A stretch of DNA of 35,755 nt from CAINDZ01 sp964399195. GTDB lineage: Bacteria > Krumholzibacteriota > Krumholzibacteriia > LZORAL124-64-63. A model generated the notes under the pieces. It was not told the origin of the DNA. It worked only from the letters and a program-made list of their open reading frames with translations, and ran no database searches. The stretch lies in contig CAYNPY010000031.1 in assembly GCA_964399195.1 (NCBI GenBank), positions 1-35,755 of the forward strand, in the 5' to 3' direction. A program made the translations under genes and the position numbers. Shown one piece after another: positions 23,255 to 30,707 of this stretch (positions within the stretch are counted from its first letter, which is position 1; every line of letters starts with the position of its first letter).

Positions 23255-24893
23255 CGCCCGGCTCCGGAGCTTCCCAGGCGGTCTCGCCGCCCAGCGGGAT
23301 CCCGCGGCTCAGCACCGAGTCCCGCGCCGGCTCGACCCGCTGCGGATGGTCCACGGTGTAGTGCAGGCCGCGGCTTTCCGGGCGGGCCAGGGCGCAGATG
23401 ACGATCAGTTCGCCGAGCAGCGCGATGTTGGCCAGCTCCGCCACCTCGGGGGCCGGTGCCGCGCGCCGACGCACCGCCTCGACGGTGCGCCGGATCGCGC
23501 GCACGCGCCCGAGCGCGATCTCGAGCCGCTCGCGATCGCGCACGATGCCCACGTAGTCCCACATCACGCGCCGCAGCTCGTCCCAGTCGTGCTCGACGAC
23601 GACGGCGGGGGCCGCGCCGGCGGTCGACGCCCCGGTCGGCGCCGCCGCCACCGGCAGCGCGCCGCCGCCGGCCGTCAGCAGGCGCGGCTCGGCCGCCACC
23701 GCGGCGGCCGCGCGTTCGGCGAAGAAGACCGCCTCCAGGAGCGAATTGCTGGCCAGGCGGTTCGCGCCGTGGATGCCCGTGCACGCGGTCTCCCCGATCG
23801 CGAACAGGCCCGGCAGCGTCGTGCGCGCGTCCAGGTCCGTCGCCACGCCCCCGCACATGTAGTGGGCGGCCGGCACGACCGGCACCGGCTCGCCGGCCAT
23901 GTCCAGGCCGAAGCGGCGGCACGCCGCCACCAGGTTCGGGAACCGCTGCTCGACCATGGCGCGGTCGAGGTGCCGCAGATCCAGGTACACGCAGGGTTCG
24001 CCGCTGGCCTTCATCTCGCGGTCGATGGCCCGGGCCACGGCGTCGCGCGGCGCCAGGTCGGCCTGCGGATGGTGCCGCGGCATGAAGCGCTCGCCGTGAC
24101 CGTCGATCAGCACCGCGCCCTCGCCCCGCACGGCCTCGCTGATGAGGAAGCTCTTGGCCGCCGGATGGTAGAGGCACGTCGGGTGGAACTGCACGAACTC
24201 GAGATTGCGCACCTCGGCGCCGGCGCGGAACGCCATCGCCAGGCCGTCGCCGGTCGCGATGTCCGGGTTGCTGGTGTAGAGGTACACCTTGCCGCAACCG
24301 CCGGTGGCCAGCACGACGGCGTCGGCCAGATGCAGGACCACGCGTCGCGTCCGCCGGTCCAGCACGCGCGCCCCGACGATGCGCGCGGCCGCGGCTCCGC
24401 CCAGACCCGCCTCCGCCCCACGGACCAGTTCGAGGCCCATGTGGTCCTCGTCGACGGTGATTCCCGGATGCGCGTTGCAGGCCGCCAGCAGGCGTCCTTC
24501 GATCTCGCGGCCGGTCAGGTCGCGGCAGTGCAGGACGCGCCGCCGGGAATGCCCTCCCTCCCGCCCCAGCGCGAAACCTTCGCCGCCGGGTTCCCGCGTG
24601 AAATCGACGCCGTACCCCAGAAGGCGCTCGATGAGGCGGGGCCCGGCCTCCACCATCCGCCGGACCGCGTCCTCCCGGCAGAGCCCGTCGCCTGCGGCCA
24701 GCGTGTCCTGCACGTGCGCCTCGAAATCGTCCAGCGGCGACACCGCCGCCGCGATGCCGCCCTGCGCGTAATTCGTGCTGCTCTCGCGGCTTTCCTTCTT
24801 GGTGACGACCCGCACCGGCCCCGTGCCCGCCGCCAGCAGGGCGAACTGCAAGCCGGCGATGCCTGAACCGATCACCAGGCAACGGCTGACCAC
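23247..24893 (-). CDS. nadB: L-aspartate oxidase NadB
   Basis: FAD enzyme that oxidises L-aspartate to iminoaspartate, the first step of NAD synthesis, using oxygen or fumarate. The start taken is GTG at 24893, giving 548 residues beginning just before the FAD-binding V-I-G-S-G-I-A-G-L-Q. Other signatures are T-N-Y-A-Q-G-G-I-A-A, E-F-V-Q-F-H-P-T, S-E-A-V-R-G-E-G-A, the loop G-G-V-A-T-D-L and G-A-N-R-L-A-S-N-S-L-L-E-A. The frame stays open far upstream, but that would overlap the start region of the divergent lipoprotein gene. NadA and NadC are not in the window. It heads the operon that continues into the methyltransferase and bsh genes. Confidence 0.95.
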   Translation of the reverse strand: MVSRCLVIGSGIAGLQFALLAAGTGPVRVVTKKESRESSTNYAQGGIAAAVSPLDDFEAHVQDTLAAGDGLCREDAVRRMVEAGPRLIERLLGYGVDFTREPGGEGFALGREGGHSRRRVLHCRDLTGREIEGRLLAACNAHPGITVDEDHMGLELVRGAEAGLGGAAAARIVGARVLDRRTRRVVLHLADAVVLATGGCGKVYLYTSNPDIATGDGLAMAFRAGAEVRNLEFVQFHPTCLYHPAAKSFLISEAVRGEGAVLIDGHGERFMPRHHPQADLAPRDAVARAIDREMKASGEPCVYLDLRHLDRAMVEQRFPNLVAACRRFGLDMAGEPVPVVPAAHYMCGGVATDLDARTTLPGLFAIGETACTGIHGANRLASNSLLEAVFFAERAAAAVAAEPRLLTAGGGALPVAAAPTGASTAGAAPAVVVEHDWDELRRVMWDYVGIVRDRERLEIALGRVRAIRRTVEAVRRRAAPAPEVAELANIALLGELIVICALARPESRGLHYTVDHPQRVEPARDSVLSRGIPLGGETAWEAPEPGGG

Positions 24894-25026
24894 GGTCTCG
24901 GGGGAATCCTGGGGCGCCACGGGAAACCGTCCGGAAGGGGGGGATCTGGCCCGGAAACCGCTGGGAACACGCACGATGATTGCGCTAAAGGCCAGCGGAT
25001 GGCGGACGATCACTTTCGTGCCGTGG

Positions 25027-25056
25027 AAGATAACCAATCCGGCGGATGCCTGTCCA
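25027..25056 (-). promoter_or_regulatory. Candidate promoter of the nadB-bsh operon
   Basis: On the minus strand TGGACA (25051-25056), an 18-base spacer and TATCTT (25027-25032). Each box has two or fewer mismatches to consensus. It would give a leader of about 130 bases before the nadB GTG. It lies in the 178-bp divergent spacer to the lipoprotein gene; no convincing plus-strand promoter for the latter was found. Confidence 0.35.
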
Positions 25057-25071
25057 CCAGGAGGATGTACC

Positions 25072-25653
25072 GTGAAATCCCGTGCCCTGTTCGCCCTGCT
25101 CGCGGCGGCGCTCTTCGTGTCCGGCTGCGAGATGAACGACAACAACGAGTGGCAGCGCGTGGTCTGCTCCGTGCAGTCGATCAACGCCGGCGCACCCGTC
25201 GTCTCGGCCGCCCTGAACACCGGCTCGGACGCGACCAATCCGACGGACGACTACGTGCCGCTGGACGTCGTGCCCGTGCTCTTCTGGGCGCGTCCCGGCA
25301 ACGCGATGATGACGATTCCCGAGGAAGGCGCCTACAGCTCCTTCATCATCACGTCGTACGACGCGGTCTGGATCCCGGGACCCGGCGCGCCGGCCGAACT
25401 GGCCGAATACAACACCACCCGCGGCCTGCTGAGCGCCCGCGTCCCCATCAACGACGAGTTCGCCGTCCAGTTCATGCTCGCGCCGCAGGCGATGAAGCAG
25501 GAACCCTGGTATCCGGACCCCGCCGGCAACGAAATCTTCACGGCCGACCTGCGGCTGACCTTCTACGGGCACGAGGAAGGCAGCACGAACGAGGTGGCCA
25601 TCCCGGCGGGCACGTCGGTGACGTTCCTGGGCACGATCAGCGAGAACAACTAG
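25072..25653 (+). CDS. Hypothetical outer-membrane or periplasmic lipoprotein
   Basis: A 193-residue protein not recognised as any family. The start is GTG at 25072 with a perfect AGGAGG seven bases upstream, the best ribosome binding site in the window. The N-terminus is a lipoprotein signal: K-S-R, a hydrophobic stretch A-L-F-A-L-L-A-A-A-L-F, then lipobox V-S-G-C at about residue 18. The rest lacks other Cys apart from one near residue 32, is rich in alternating hydrophobic residues and aromatics, and looks like a beta-sandwich (L-D-V-V-P-V-L-F-W-A, F-T-A-D-L-R-L-T-F-Y-G, G-T-S-V-T-F-L-G-T-I). It is the only plus-strand gene in a long minus-strand region. Its stop overlaps the lpxK stop tail to tail. 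Confidence 0.85.
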   Translation: MKSRALFALLAAALFVSGCEMNDNNEWQRVVCSVQSINAGAPVVSAALNTGSDATNPTDDYVPLDVVPVLFWARPGNAMMTIPEEGAYSSFIITSYDAVWIPGPGAPAELAEYNTTRGLLSARVPINDEFAVQFMLAPQAMKQEPWYPDPAGNEIFTADLRLTFYGHEEGSTNEVAIPAGTSVTFLGTISENN

Positions 25654-26726
25654 CCGCGGGCGCTTCCACGGCGGACGGCATCGAGGCGCTCCCGGACCAG
25701 GTCCGGGAGCGCCGTCGCGCCCGTCCACCGGACCTGCTGCGCGAGCACGCGCAGCGGGGCTCGTCCGTCCCACCGGTCCGCCAGCTTGACCCCGTCCTTC
25801 GCCGTCGTCACCACCGCCGCCGGCCGCGCCTCCGCCAGCGCGCGGTCGATCCGCTCCAGCATCCGCCGGCCGTACGGCTCGTGGTCCCGGCAGCGGATCG
25901 CCAGCAGCGGCGCCTGCGGCAACTGCTTCCCGGCCGCCGCCTCGAACGCCGCGGGCCGCGCGATGCCCGACAGCAGCGCCACCGCGCCGGTCGGAGCCGG
26001 GCCGTCCCGGAACCCGTGCTCGCGCCGGAAGCCGGCCACGAGCGTTCCGGGCAGGCCGCCGTCCGGCGCCTCGCCCGCCCCGCCCGACTCGACCAGCCAG
26101 ACGGCTGCCCGCGCGGCGCCGGCGGCCGACTCGCGCCACGGACCGAACGGGGCGGCAGCGCCCGCCTGCGGCAGCAGACGCCCGGCCGGCGCCCCCGCCG
26201 CGGGCGCGATGATCAGGACGTCCAGGTGGCGCCCGACGCGGGCCGTCTGGTGCCCGTCCTCCAGCAGCAGCACGTCCAGGCCCGGGCAGTGCCCGGCGAG
26301 CCAGGCGACCCCGGCGGCGCGCCGCCGGGCCTGCACCACCGTCCAGCCGGTCTCGGCCAGCACGCCCGCCAGCAGCCGCGCCTCGTCACCCGCCCCCGGG
26401 GTGCCGGCAGTGACGGGGCAGGGCCCCGCCAGGCGCGAGCCGTACCCGCGCGTGAGCACCGCCCCGCGCAATCCCGCCGCGGCCAGGTCCAGGGCCAGCT
26501 GCGCCGTGACCGGGGTCTTGCCCGTCCCCCCCAGCGCCAGGTTGCCCACCGAGACGACCAGTGACGCCCCGGCCGGGGCGGGCCGGCCCGCCGCGCGCCG
26601 GGCCTGCCAGCGGTCCACCAGGCGCGTCCAGGCGGCCGCCAGCGCCGGCGGCCCCGCCCGGTCTTCCGCCTGCCAGGCGGCGGTCAGCCTTCTGACTGCG
26701 GCCGGGCGCAGGTCCACGACGTTCAC
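25650..26726 (-). CDS. lpxK: Tetraacyldisaccharide 4'-kinase LpxK
   Basis: Adds the 4'-phosphate to the lipid A precursor at the inner membrane. The protein has 358 residues. The P-loop is clear at V-G-N-L-A-L-G-G-T-G-K-T-P-V, followed by T-R-G-Y-G-S and, further on, D-E-A-R-L-L-A. L-L-L-E-D-G-H-Q stands at the position of the usual D-D-G-x-Q-H segment, with Glu replacing the first Asp. Near the end is V-T-T-A-K-D-G-V-K-L. The start is GTG at 26726, overlapping the upstream acyltransferase stop as GTGA. The longer open frame upstream is not coding. The TAG stop shares the CTAG palindrome with the stop of the convergent lipoprotein gene. Confidence 0.94.
   Translation of the reverse strand: MNVVDLRPAAVRRLTAAWQAEDRAGPPALAAAWTRLVDRWQARRAAGRPAPAGASLVVSVGNLALGGTGKTPVTAQLALDLAAAGLRGAVLTRGYGSRLAGPCPVTAGTPGAGDEARLLAGVLAETGWTVVQARRRAAGVAWLAGHCPGLDVLLLEDGHQTARVGRHLDVLIIAPAAGAPAGRLLPQAGAAAPFGPWRESAAGAARAAVWLVESGGAGEAPDGGLPGTLVAGFRREHGFRDGPAPTGAVALLSGIARPAAFEAAAGKQLPQAPLLAIRCRDHEPYGRRMLERIDRALAEARPAAVVTTAKDGVKLADRWDGRAPLRVLAQQVRWTGATALPDLVRERLDAVRRGSARG
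25685..25713 (+). terminator. Perfect 13-bp hairpin inside the 3' end of lpxK
   Basis: Arms of 13 bases (25685-25697, GGCGCTCCCGGAC, and its exact complement at 25701-25713) with a 3-base loop, 32 bases after the lipoprotein stop on the plus strand. It lies inside the last 21 codons of the convergent lpxK, where it encodes L-P-D-L-V-R-E-R-L. No T run follows. Position and perfect symmetry suggest a terminator for the lipoprotein gene. Confidence 0.6.
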
Positions 26727-27334
26727 GGGGCGCTCCCTTCGCCGTGGAAGAAGGCGGCCAGGAGGCCGCGCAGCCGCGCCGCCTCCTGGTCGGGCGTGCC
26801 GGGGCCCGGCTCCAGCGGGCGGCCCACGCGCACACGGACCCGGCTGCCCGGCAGAGGCACCACTGTCCGGTCCCAGGTCCGCAGCCTCAGCGCCGGCCCG
26901 GGGACCGCCAACAGCGGCACGACGGGGCGCCCGGTCAGGGCCGCCAGCTGCCCGACGCCGTCGCGGATGTCCCCGAACGGCCCCTTCGGACCATCCACCG
27001 CGATGCCCACCGGCCGCCCCGCTTCCAGCACGCGCCGCAGCTCCACCAGGGCGCGCGCGCCGCGCTCCCCGGTGGCGCCGCGCACGAACCCGAACCCGGA
27101 GCCTCGCAGGACGCGCACCAGGATGGCGCCGTCGTCCGAGCCGCTGACCAGAAGGCACGGGCGCGCGGGCTGGACGAAGAGCAGGCAGGGCAGGATGTCG
27201 CGGTGCAGGCAGGCATAGATGACCGCGCCGCCGGCGCCGGCCGCCGGCGCGGCCGGCGGCTCGAGGCGGACCGTCGCCCGCAACAGCGACCACAGCGCCG
27301 GCGCCGCCGCCAGCTTCAGCCGCTGCGGCCCCAC
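26723..27334 (-). CDS. DUF374-type lysophospholipid acyltransferase-like protein
   Basis: A 203-residue member of the DUF374 group related to glycerol-phosphate and lipid A acyltransferases. Catalytic-type motifs are A-C-L-H-R-D-I-L for the usual H-x4-D region, V-S-G-S-D-D-G, G-F-G-F-V-R-G-A-T, and I-A-V-D-G-P-K-G-P-F-G. Proteins of this group often sit in lpx clusters and are proposed to place a secondary acyl chain on lipid A. That role is inferred from context. The start is GTG at 27334, 1 base after the lpxB stop, and the gene overlaps lpxK. Confidence 0.85.
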   Translation of the reverse strand: MGPQRLKLAAAPALWSLLRATVRLEPPAAPAAGAGGAVIYACLHRDILPCLLFVQPARPCLLVSGSDDGAILVRVLRGSGFGFVRGATGERGARALVELRRVLEAGRPVGIAVDGPKGPFGDIRDGVGQLAALTGRPVVPLLAVPGPALRLRTWDRTVVPLPGSRVRVRVGRPLEPGPGTPDQEAARLRGLLAAFFHGEGSAP

Positions 27335-27335
27335 G

Positions 27336-28514
27336 TCAGGGCTTCCCGTCAGGCGCGCCGGCCGGCCGCAGCATCGCCAGCGCGGCGTCGGCCGCGCGCT
27401 CCCAGGCTCCCGGCTCGCCGCAGAGCTGGCGCAGCCGGCGCATCTCGCCGTAGTAGGCCTGCCGGTCCGCCGGGCGGGCCAGCCAGCTCAGCAGCTCGCG
27501 GGCCAGCGGCAGCGGGCTGGCGTCCTGCTGCACGTGCTCGCGGACCGCCTGGCGCCCCAGCACGAGGTTCGCCAGCCCGATGTGCGGCGTCCGCACCAGG
27601 CGCCGCCCCACGAAGGCGGTCAGCGCGCCGGTGCGGTAGACGATCTCGTGCGGGACGCCCGCCAACGCCGCCTCCAGGCTGGCCGTGCCGCTGCAGACCA
27701 GGGCCAGGTCCAGGCGGGGCAGCAGCGCCGGCAGCGGCTCGGAGCTGAACTCGGCCGCGGCGTCGAAGGCCGCCTCCACGCGCTGGCGCGCCACGCCCGG
27801 CGCCACGCTGACCACGAAGCGGACCTCGCGGCCCGACAGGTGCCCGGTGATCGCCTGGCTGGTCACCTTCAGCACCGGCAGCAGCGCCGCCAGTTCCTGC
27901 CGGCGGCTGCCCGGCAGCAGGCCGACGACGAGCGGACCCTCGCGGCGGTTCAGGCGCTCCTCCCGTCGCCGGACCGTCGCCTCGAAGCCGAAGGCGGCGC
28001 CGTAATCGTCCAGCAGCGGGTGGCCCAGCGGCTCGACGGCGAATCCCAGTTCGCGGAAGAAGCTCGTCTCGAACGGCAGGATGGTGCCCAGGCGGTCGAT
28101 CCGGCGCCGGTAGGCGGCCGCGCGCCAGCGGCCCCACGCCCACAGCTGCGGCGCCACCAGCCAGAACACCGGCACGCCGTGGCGCCGCGCCGCGCCGGCG
28201 AGTTGCCCATTGAAGCCGGGAAAGTCGATCGGCAGGAAGAGGTCGACGCCGTCGGTCAGGTGGCGCGTGAGGCGGCGACGGGCGCGAGCCAGCGCCGGCA
28301 CCGCGCGCAGGATCTCGCCCACGCCCATGACGGCGACGTCCTCGGAGCGCCCGACCAGCTCGACGCCCGCGGCCGCCAGCTGATCCCCGCCCAGCGCCGT
28401 GACCCGCAGCGACGGATCCCGCCGGCGCAGCGCCGCCGCCAGACGCGCGCCGTAGCGGTCGCCGCTCGCCTCGCCGCAGGAGATGAAGACGTGCCGGGGG
28501 GCGGCTCTGCCCAC
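27336..28514 (-). CDS. lpxB: Lipid-A-disaccharide synthase LpxB
   Basis: Condenses UDP-diacylglucosamine with lipid X to form the lipid A disaccharide, at the inner membrane. The 392-residue GT19 enzyme has the signature S-C-G-E-A-S-G-D at the N-terminus, D-F-P-G-F-N, A-P-Q-L-W-A-W, L-L-P-G-S-R-R-Q-E and S-G-T-A-S-L-E-A-A-L-A-G-V-P. The start is GTG at 28514 with AAGGAG six bases upstream. It lies 31 bp after lpxA. No UDP-diacylglucosamine pyrophosphatase (LpxH, LpxI or LpxG) lies between lpxA and lpxB, so that enzyme must be elsewhere. Confidence 0.96.
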   Translation of the reverse strand: MGRAAPRHVFISCGEASGDRYGARLAAALRRRDPSLRVTALGGDQLAAAGVELVGRSEDVAVMGVGEILRAVPALARARRRLTRHLTDGVDLFLPIDFPGFNGQLAGAARRHGVPVFWLVAPQLWAWGRWRAAAYRRRIDRLGTILPFETSFFRELGFAVEPLGHPLLDDYGAAFGFEATVRRREERLNRREGPLVVGLLPGSRRQELAALLPVLKVTSQAITGHLSGREVRFVVSVAPGVARQRVEAAFDAAAEFSSEPLPALLPRLDLALVCSGTASLEAALAGVPHEIVYRTGALTAFVGRRLVRTPHIGLANLVLGRQAVREHVQQDASPLPLARELLSWLARPADRQAYYGEMRRLRQLCGEPGAWERAADAALAMLRPAGAPDGKP

Positions 28515-28545
28515 GGGTCGCTCCTTGCGGCCGGCGGCCGCCAGG

Positions 28546-29358
28546 TCAGCGGACGATGCCGCGGTCCGAGCGCCTGATGAAGGCCATCAGGTCCTCGATG
28601 TGCTGCGTCAGGCGGCAGTCGGCGGCGATGCGCTCGAGCGCCTGCGTCACGTTCAGTCCCGAACGGTAGAGCAGGCGGTAGGCCTTCTTGAGGTTCTGCA
28701 GGTCCTCGTCGGTGAAGCCGCCGCGCTTGAGCCCGATCGCGTTGATGCCGGCCACCTCGATCGGGTTGCCGGCCACCTTGATGAACGGCGGCACGTCCTG
28801 CGGCAGGCGGCTGCCGCCGCCCACGAACGCGTAGGCGCCGACGCGCACGAACTGGTGCACGGGCGTCATCCCGCCCAGGATGGCGTTGCTCTCGATCTCG
28901 ACGTGCCCCGCCAGGTTGACCGCGTTGGCCAGCACGGTGCGGTCGCCCACCTTGCAGTTGTGCGCGATATGCACGTACGCCATGAGCAGGTTGTCCGACC
29001 CGACCCGCGTGCTCGCGCCCTCGCCGGTGGCCGGATGGATGGTGCAGAACTCGCGGATGTCGTTGTTGTCGCCGATCTCCACGTACGACACCTCGCCGCG
29101 GTACTTCTTGTCCTGCGGCTCGCAGCCGATGGCGGCGCCGTGGAAGATGCGGTTGCCGCTGCCCATGATCACGTGGCCCGTCAGCAGGACCGCCGAACCG
29201 ATGACGCAATCCGGCCCGACGACCACGTCCGGCCCGATGATGGCGTACGGCCCCACCTTGACGTTGTGGCCGAGGCGGGCGCCGGGGTCGACCACGGCGG
29301 TGGGGTGTATCTCCGGCTCGTTCACGGGGCGCAGGCTCGGCACCTTGTTCACCTTCAC
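28546..29358 (-). CDS. lpxA: UDP-N-acetylglucosamine acyltransferase LpxA
   Basis: First enzyme of lipid A synthesis; it transfers an acyl chain to the 3-OH of UDP-GlcNAc. The protein of 270 residues has a left-handed beta helix of hexapeptide repeats (I-H-P-T-A-V-V-D-P-G-A, V-G-P-D-C-V-I-G and so on), the catalytic His segment A-Y-V-H-I-A-H-N-C and a C-terminal helical domain. The start is GTG at 29358 with AGGAGG six bases upstream. It follows lpxC/fabZ by 29 bp. Confidence 0.96.
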   Translation of the reverse strand: MKVNKVPSLRPVNEPEIHPTAVVDPGARLGHNVKVGPYAIIGPDVVVGPDCVIGSAVLLTGHVIMGSGNRIFHGAAIGCEPQDKKYRGEVSYVEIGDNNDIREFCTIHPATGEGASTRVGSDNLLMAYVHIAHNCKVGDRTVLANAVNLAGHVEIESNAILGGMTPVHQFVRVGAYAFVGGGSRLPQDVPPFIKVAGNPIEVAGINAIGLKRGGFTDEDLQNLKKAYRLLYRSGLNVTQALERIAADCRLTQHIEDLMAFIRRSDRGIVR

Positions 29359-29387
29359 GGGGTCCCTCCTCCTCTGAGCGGCGCGGC

Positions 29388-30707
29388 TCAGGCGTCCACG
29401 ATCGTGGACATCAGTTCCGCCTCGGCGACCAGGGCGTCGCCGACCCAGCCGGTTCCCCGCATCTTGCACAGGGGCCCGCGCAATTTGAGCAGTTCGAGCT
29501 CGAAACGCAACTGGTCTCCCGGCAGGACCGACTGCCGGAACCTCGCCGCGTCGATCCCGCTGAAGTAGACCAGTTTCCCTCGCGGATCGTCCACGCTGCT
29601 CAGCAGCAGCACGCCGCCCACCTGCGCCATGGCCTCGATGATCAGCACCCCGGGCATGATCGGGTGCCGGGGGAAGTGCCCCTGGAAGAACGGCTCGTTG
29701 ATCGAGACGTTCTTCAGGCCGACGACCCGCCGCCCCGGCTCCAGCTCGGTGATCCGGTCCACCAGCAGGAACGGGTAGCGGTGCGGCATGATCTCCATGA
29801 TCGAGGCGATGTCCCAGTGGACGGGCTCGCGCGGCGGGTAGATGCGCGGCATCTTCCGCTCGGACTTCGCCAGCAGCCGCGTGAACTCCACGTTCGCGGC
29901 GTGTCCCGACAGCCGCGCCCGCACGTGTCCCTGCAGCGGCATGCCGAGCAGGGCCAGGTCCCCGATCAGGTCCAGCACCTTGTGGCGGACGCACTCGTCG
30001 GGGTAGCGCGTCACCTGGCCGCCCTCCAGCACGCCGTCGTTGTAGACCAGCGCGTTCTGGAGGCTCCCGCCGAGGGCCAGGCCCTGCCGGCGCAGGCCCT
30101 CGACGTCGCGCAGCAGCGCGAACGTGCGCGCCGGGGCGATCTCCTCGCGGAACGTCCGCGGCCGGATCTCGAAGGTCGCAGCCTGCGTGCCGATCAGCGG
30201 ATCGTCGTACTCGATCTCGAAGCTGATCCGGAAGTCCTCGGCCGGCGCGGCCTCGAGCCGGGCCTCGCCCAGCGTGAGCGAAACCGGCCGCATGATCTTG
30301 TGGTACGTCGCCGGCAGCCCCTGGTCGCGCAGGCCCGCGCGGTCGAGCATCTCCACGTAGGGCAGGCTGCTGGCGCAGCCGGTCACGGGCGGTTCGCCGC
30401 CCTCGAGCCGGATGAAGCAGTTGGTCACGCCCATCCCGTACAGCGCCGCCAGCACGTGCTCCACGGTGTGGATCGTCACGCCGTCGCGCGACAGCTTCGT
30501 CGCCCGCACCAGGTCCGCGGCCGGGGCGGCGTGTTCGACGAGCGCCGGGATGCGGGTCTCGCCGTCCGGTCCCGGCACGACGAAGACCAGCCCCGTGTTC
30601 GGCGGCGCGGGCTGGAACGTCATCCGCGCGGGCTGGCCCGAGTGCAGGCCGACGCCCTCGACGGTCACTTCGGTCTCCACGGTGCGCTGCAGCCAGAGCA
30701 CGATCAC
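29388..30707 (-). CDS. lpxC/fabZ: LpxC-FabZ fusion: UDP-3-O-acyl-GlcNAc deacetylase and 3-hydroxyacyl-ACP dehydratase
   Basis: Two enzymes in one chain of 439 residues. Residues 1-280 are LpxC, the committed zinc deacetylase of lipid A synthesis: T-V-E-H at 81-84, A-R-T-F-A-L near 193, and H242, D246, D250 and S-G-H269 give all zinc and catalytic residues. Residues about 295-439 are FabZ: M-P-H-R-Y-P-F-L-L-V-D-R, then F-F-Q-G-H344-F-P and G-V-L-I-I-E358-A-M-A-Q. The fusion is known mainly from Bacteroidetes, Chlorobi and relatives. The usual M-D-G-S loop of LpxC is replaced by V-T-G-C-A-S-S at 108-114. The GTG at 30707 overlaps the lpxD stop as GTGA. Confidence 0.96.
   Translation of the reverse strand: MIVLWLQRTVETEVTVEGVGLHSGQPARMTFQPAPPNTGLVFVVPGPDGETRIPALVEHAAPAADLVRATKLSRDGVTIHTVEHVLAALYGMGVTNCFIRLEGGEPPVTGCASSLPYVEMLDRAGLRDQGLPATYHKIMRPVSLTLGEARLEAAPAEDFRISFEIEYDDPLIGTQAATFEIRPRTFREEIAPARTFALLRDVEGLRRQGLALGGSLQNALVYNDGVLEGGQVTRYPDECVRHKVLDLIGDLALLGMPLQGHVRARLSGHAANVEFTRLLAKSERKMPRIYPPREPVHWDIASIMEIMPHRYPFLLVDRITELEPGRRVVGLKNVSINEPFFQGHFPRHPIMPGVLIIEAMAQVGGVLLLSSVDDPRGKLVYFSGIDAARFRQSVLPGDQLRFELELLKLRGPLCKMRGTGWVGDALVAEAELMSTIVDA

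Noticed and set aside
24894..25238. Extended N-terminus of NadB
   Set aside because: The added 115 residues have no similarity to the family and would cover the divergent lipoprotein start; the FAD motif begins just after GTG 24893.
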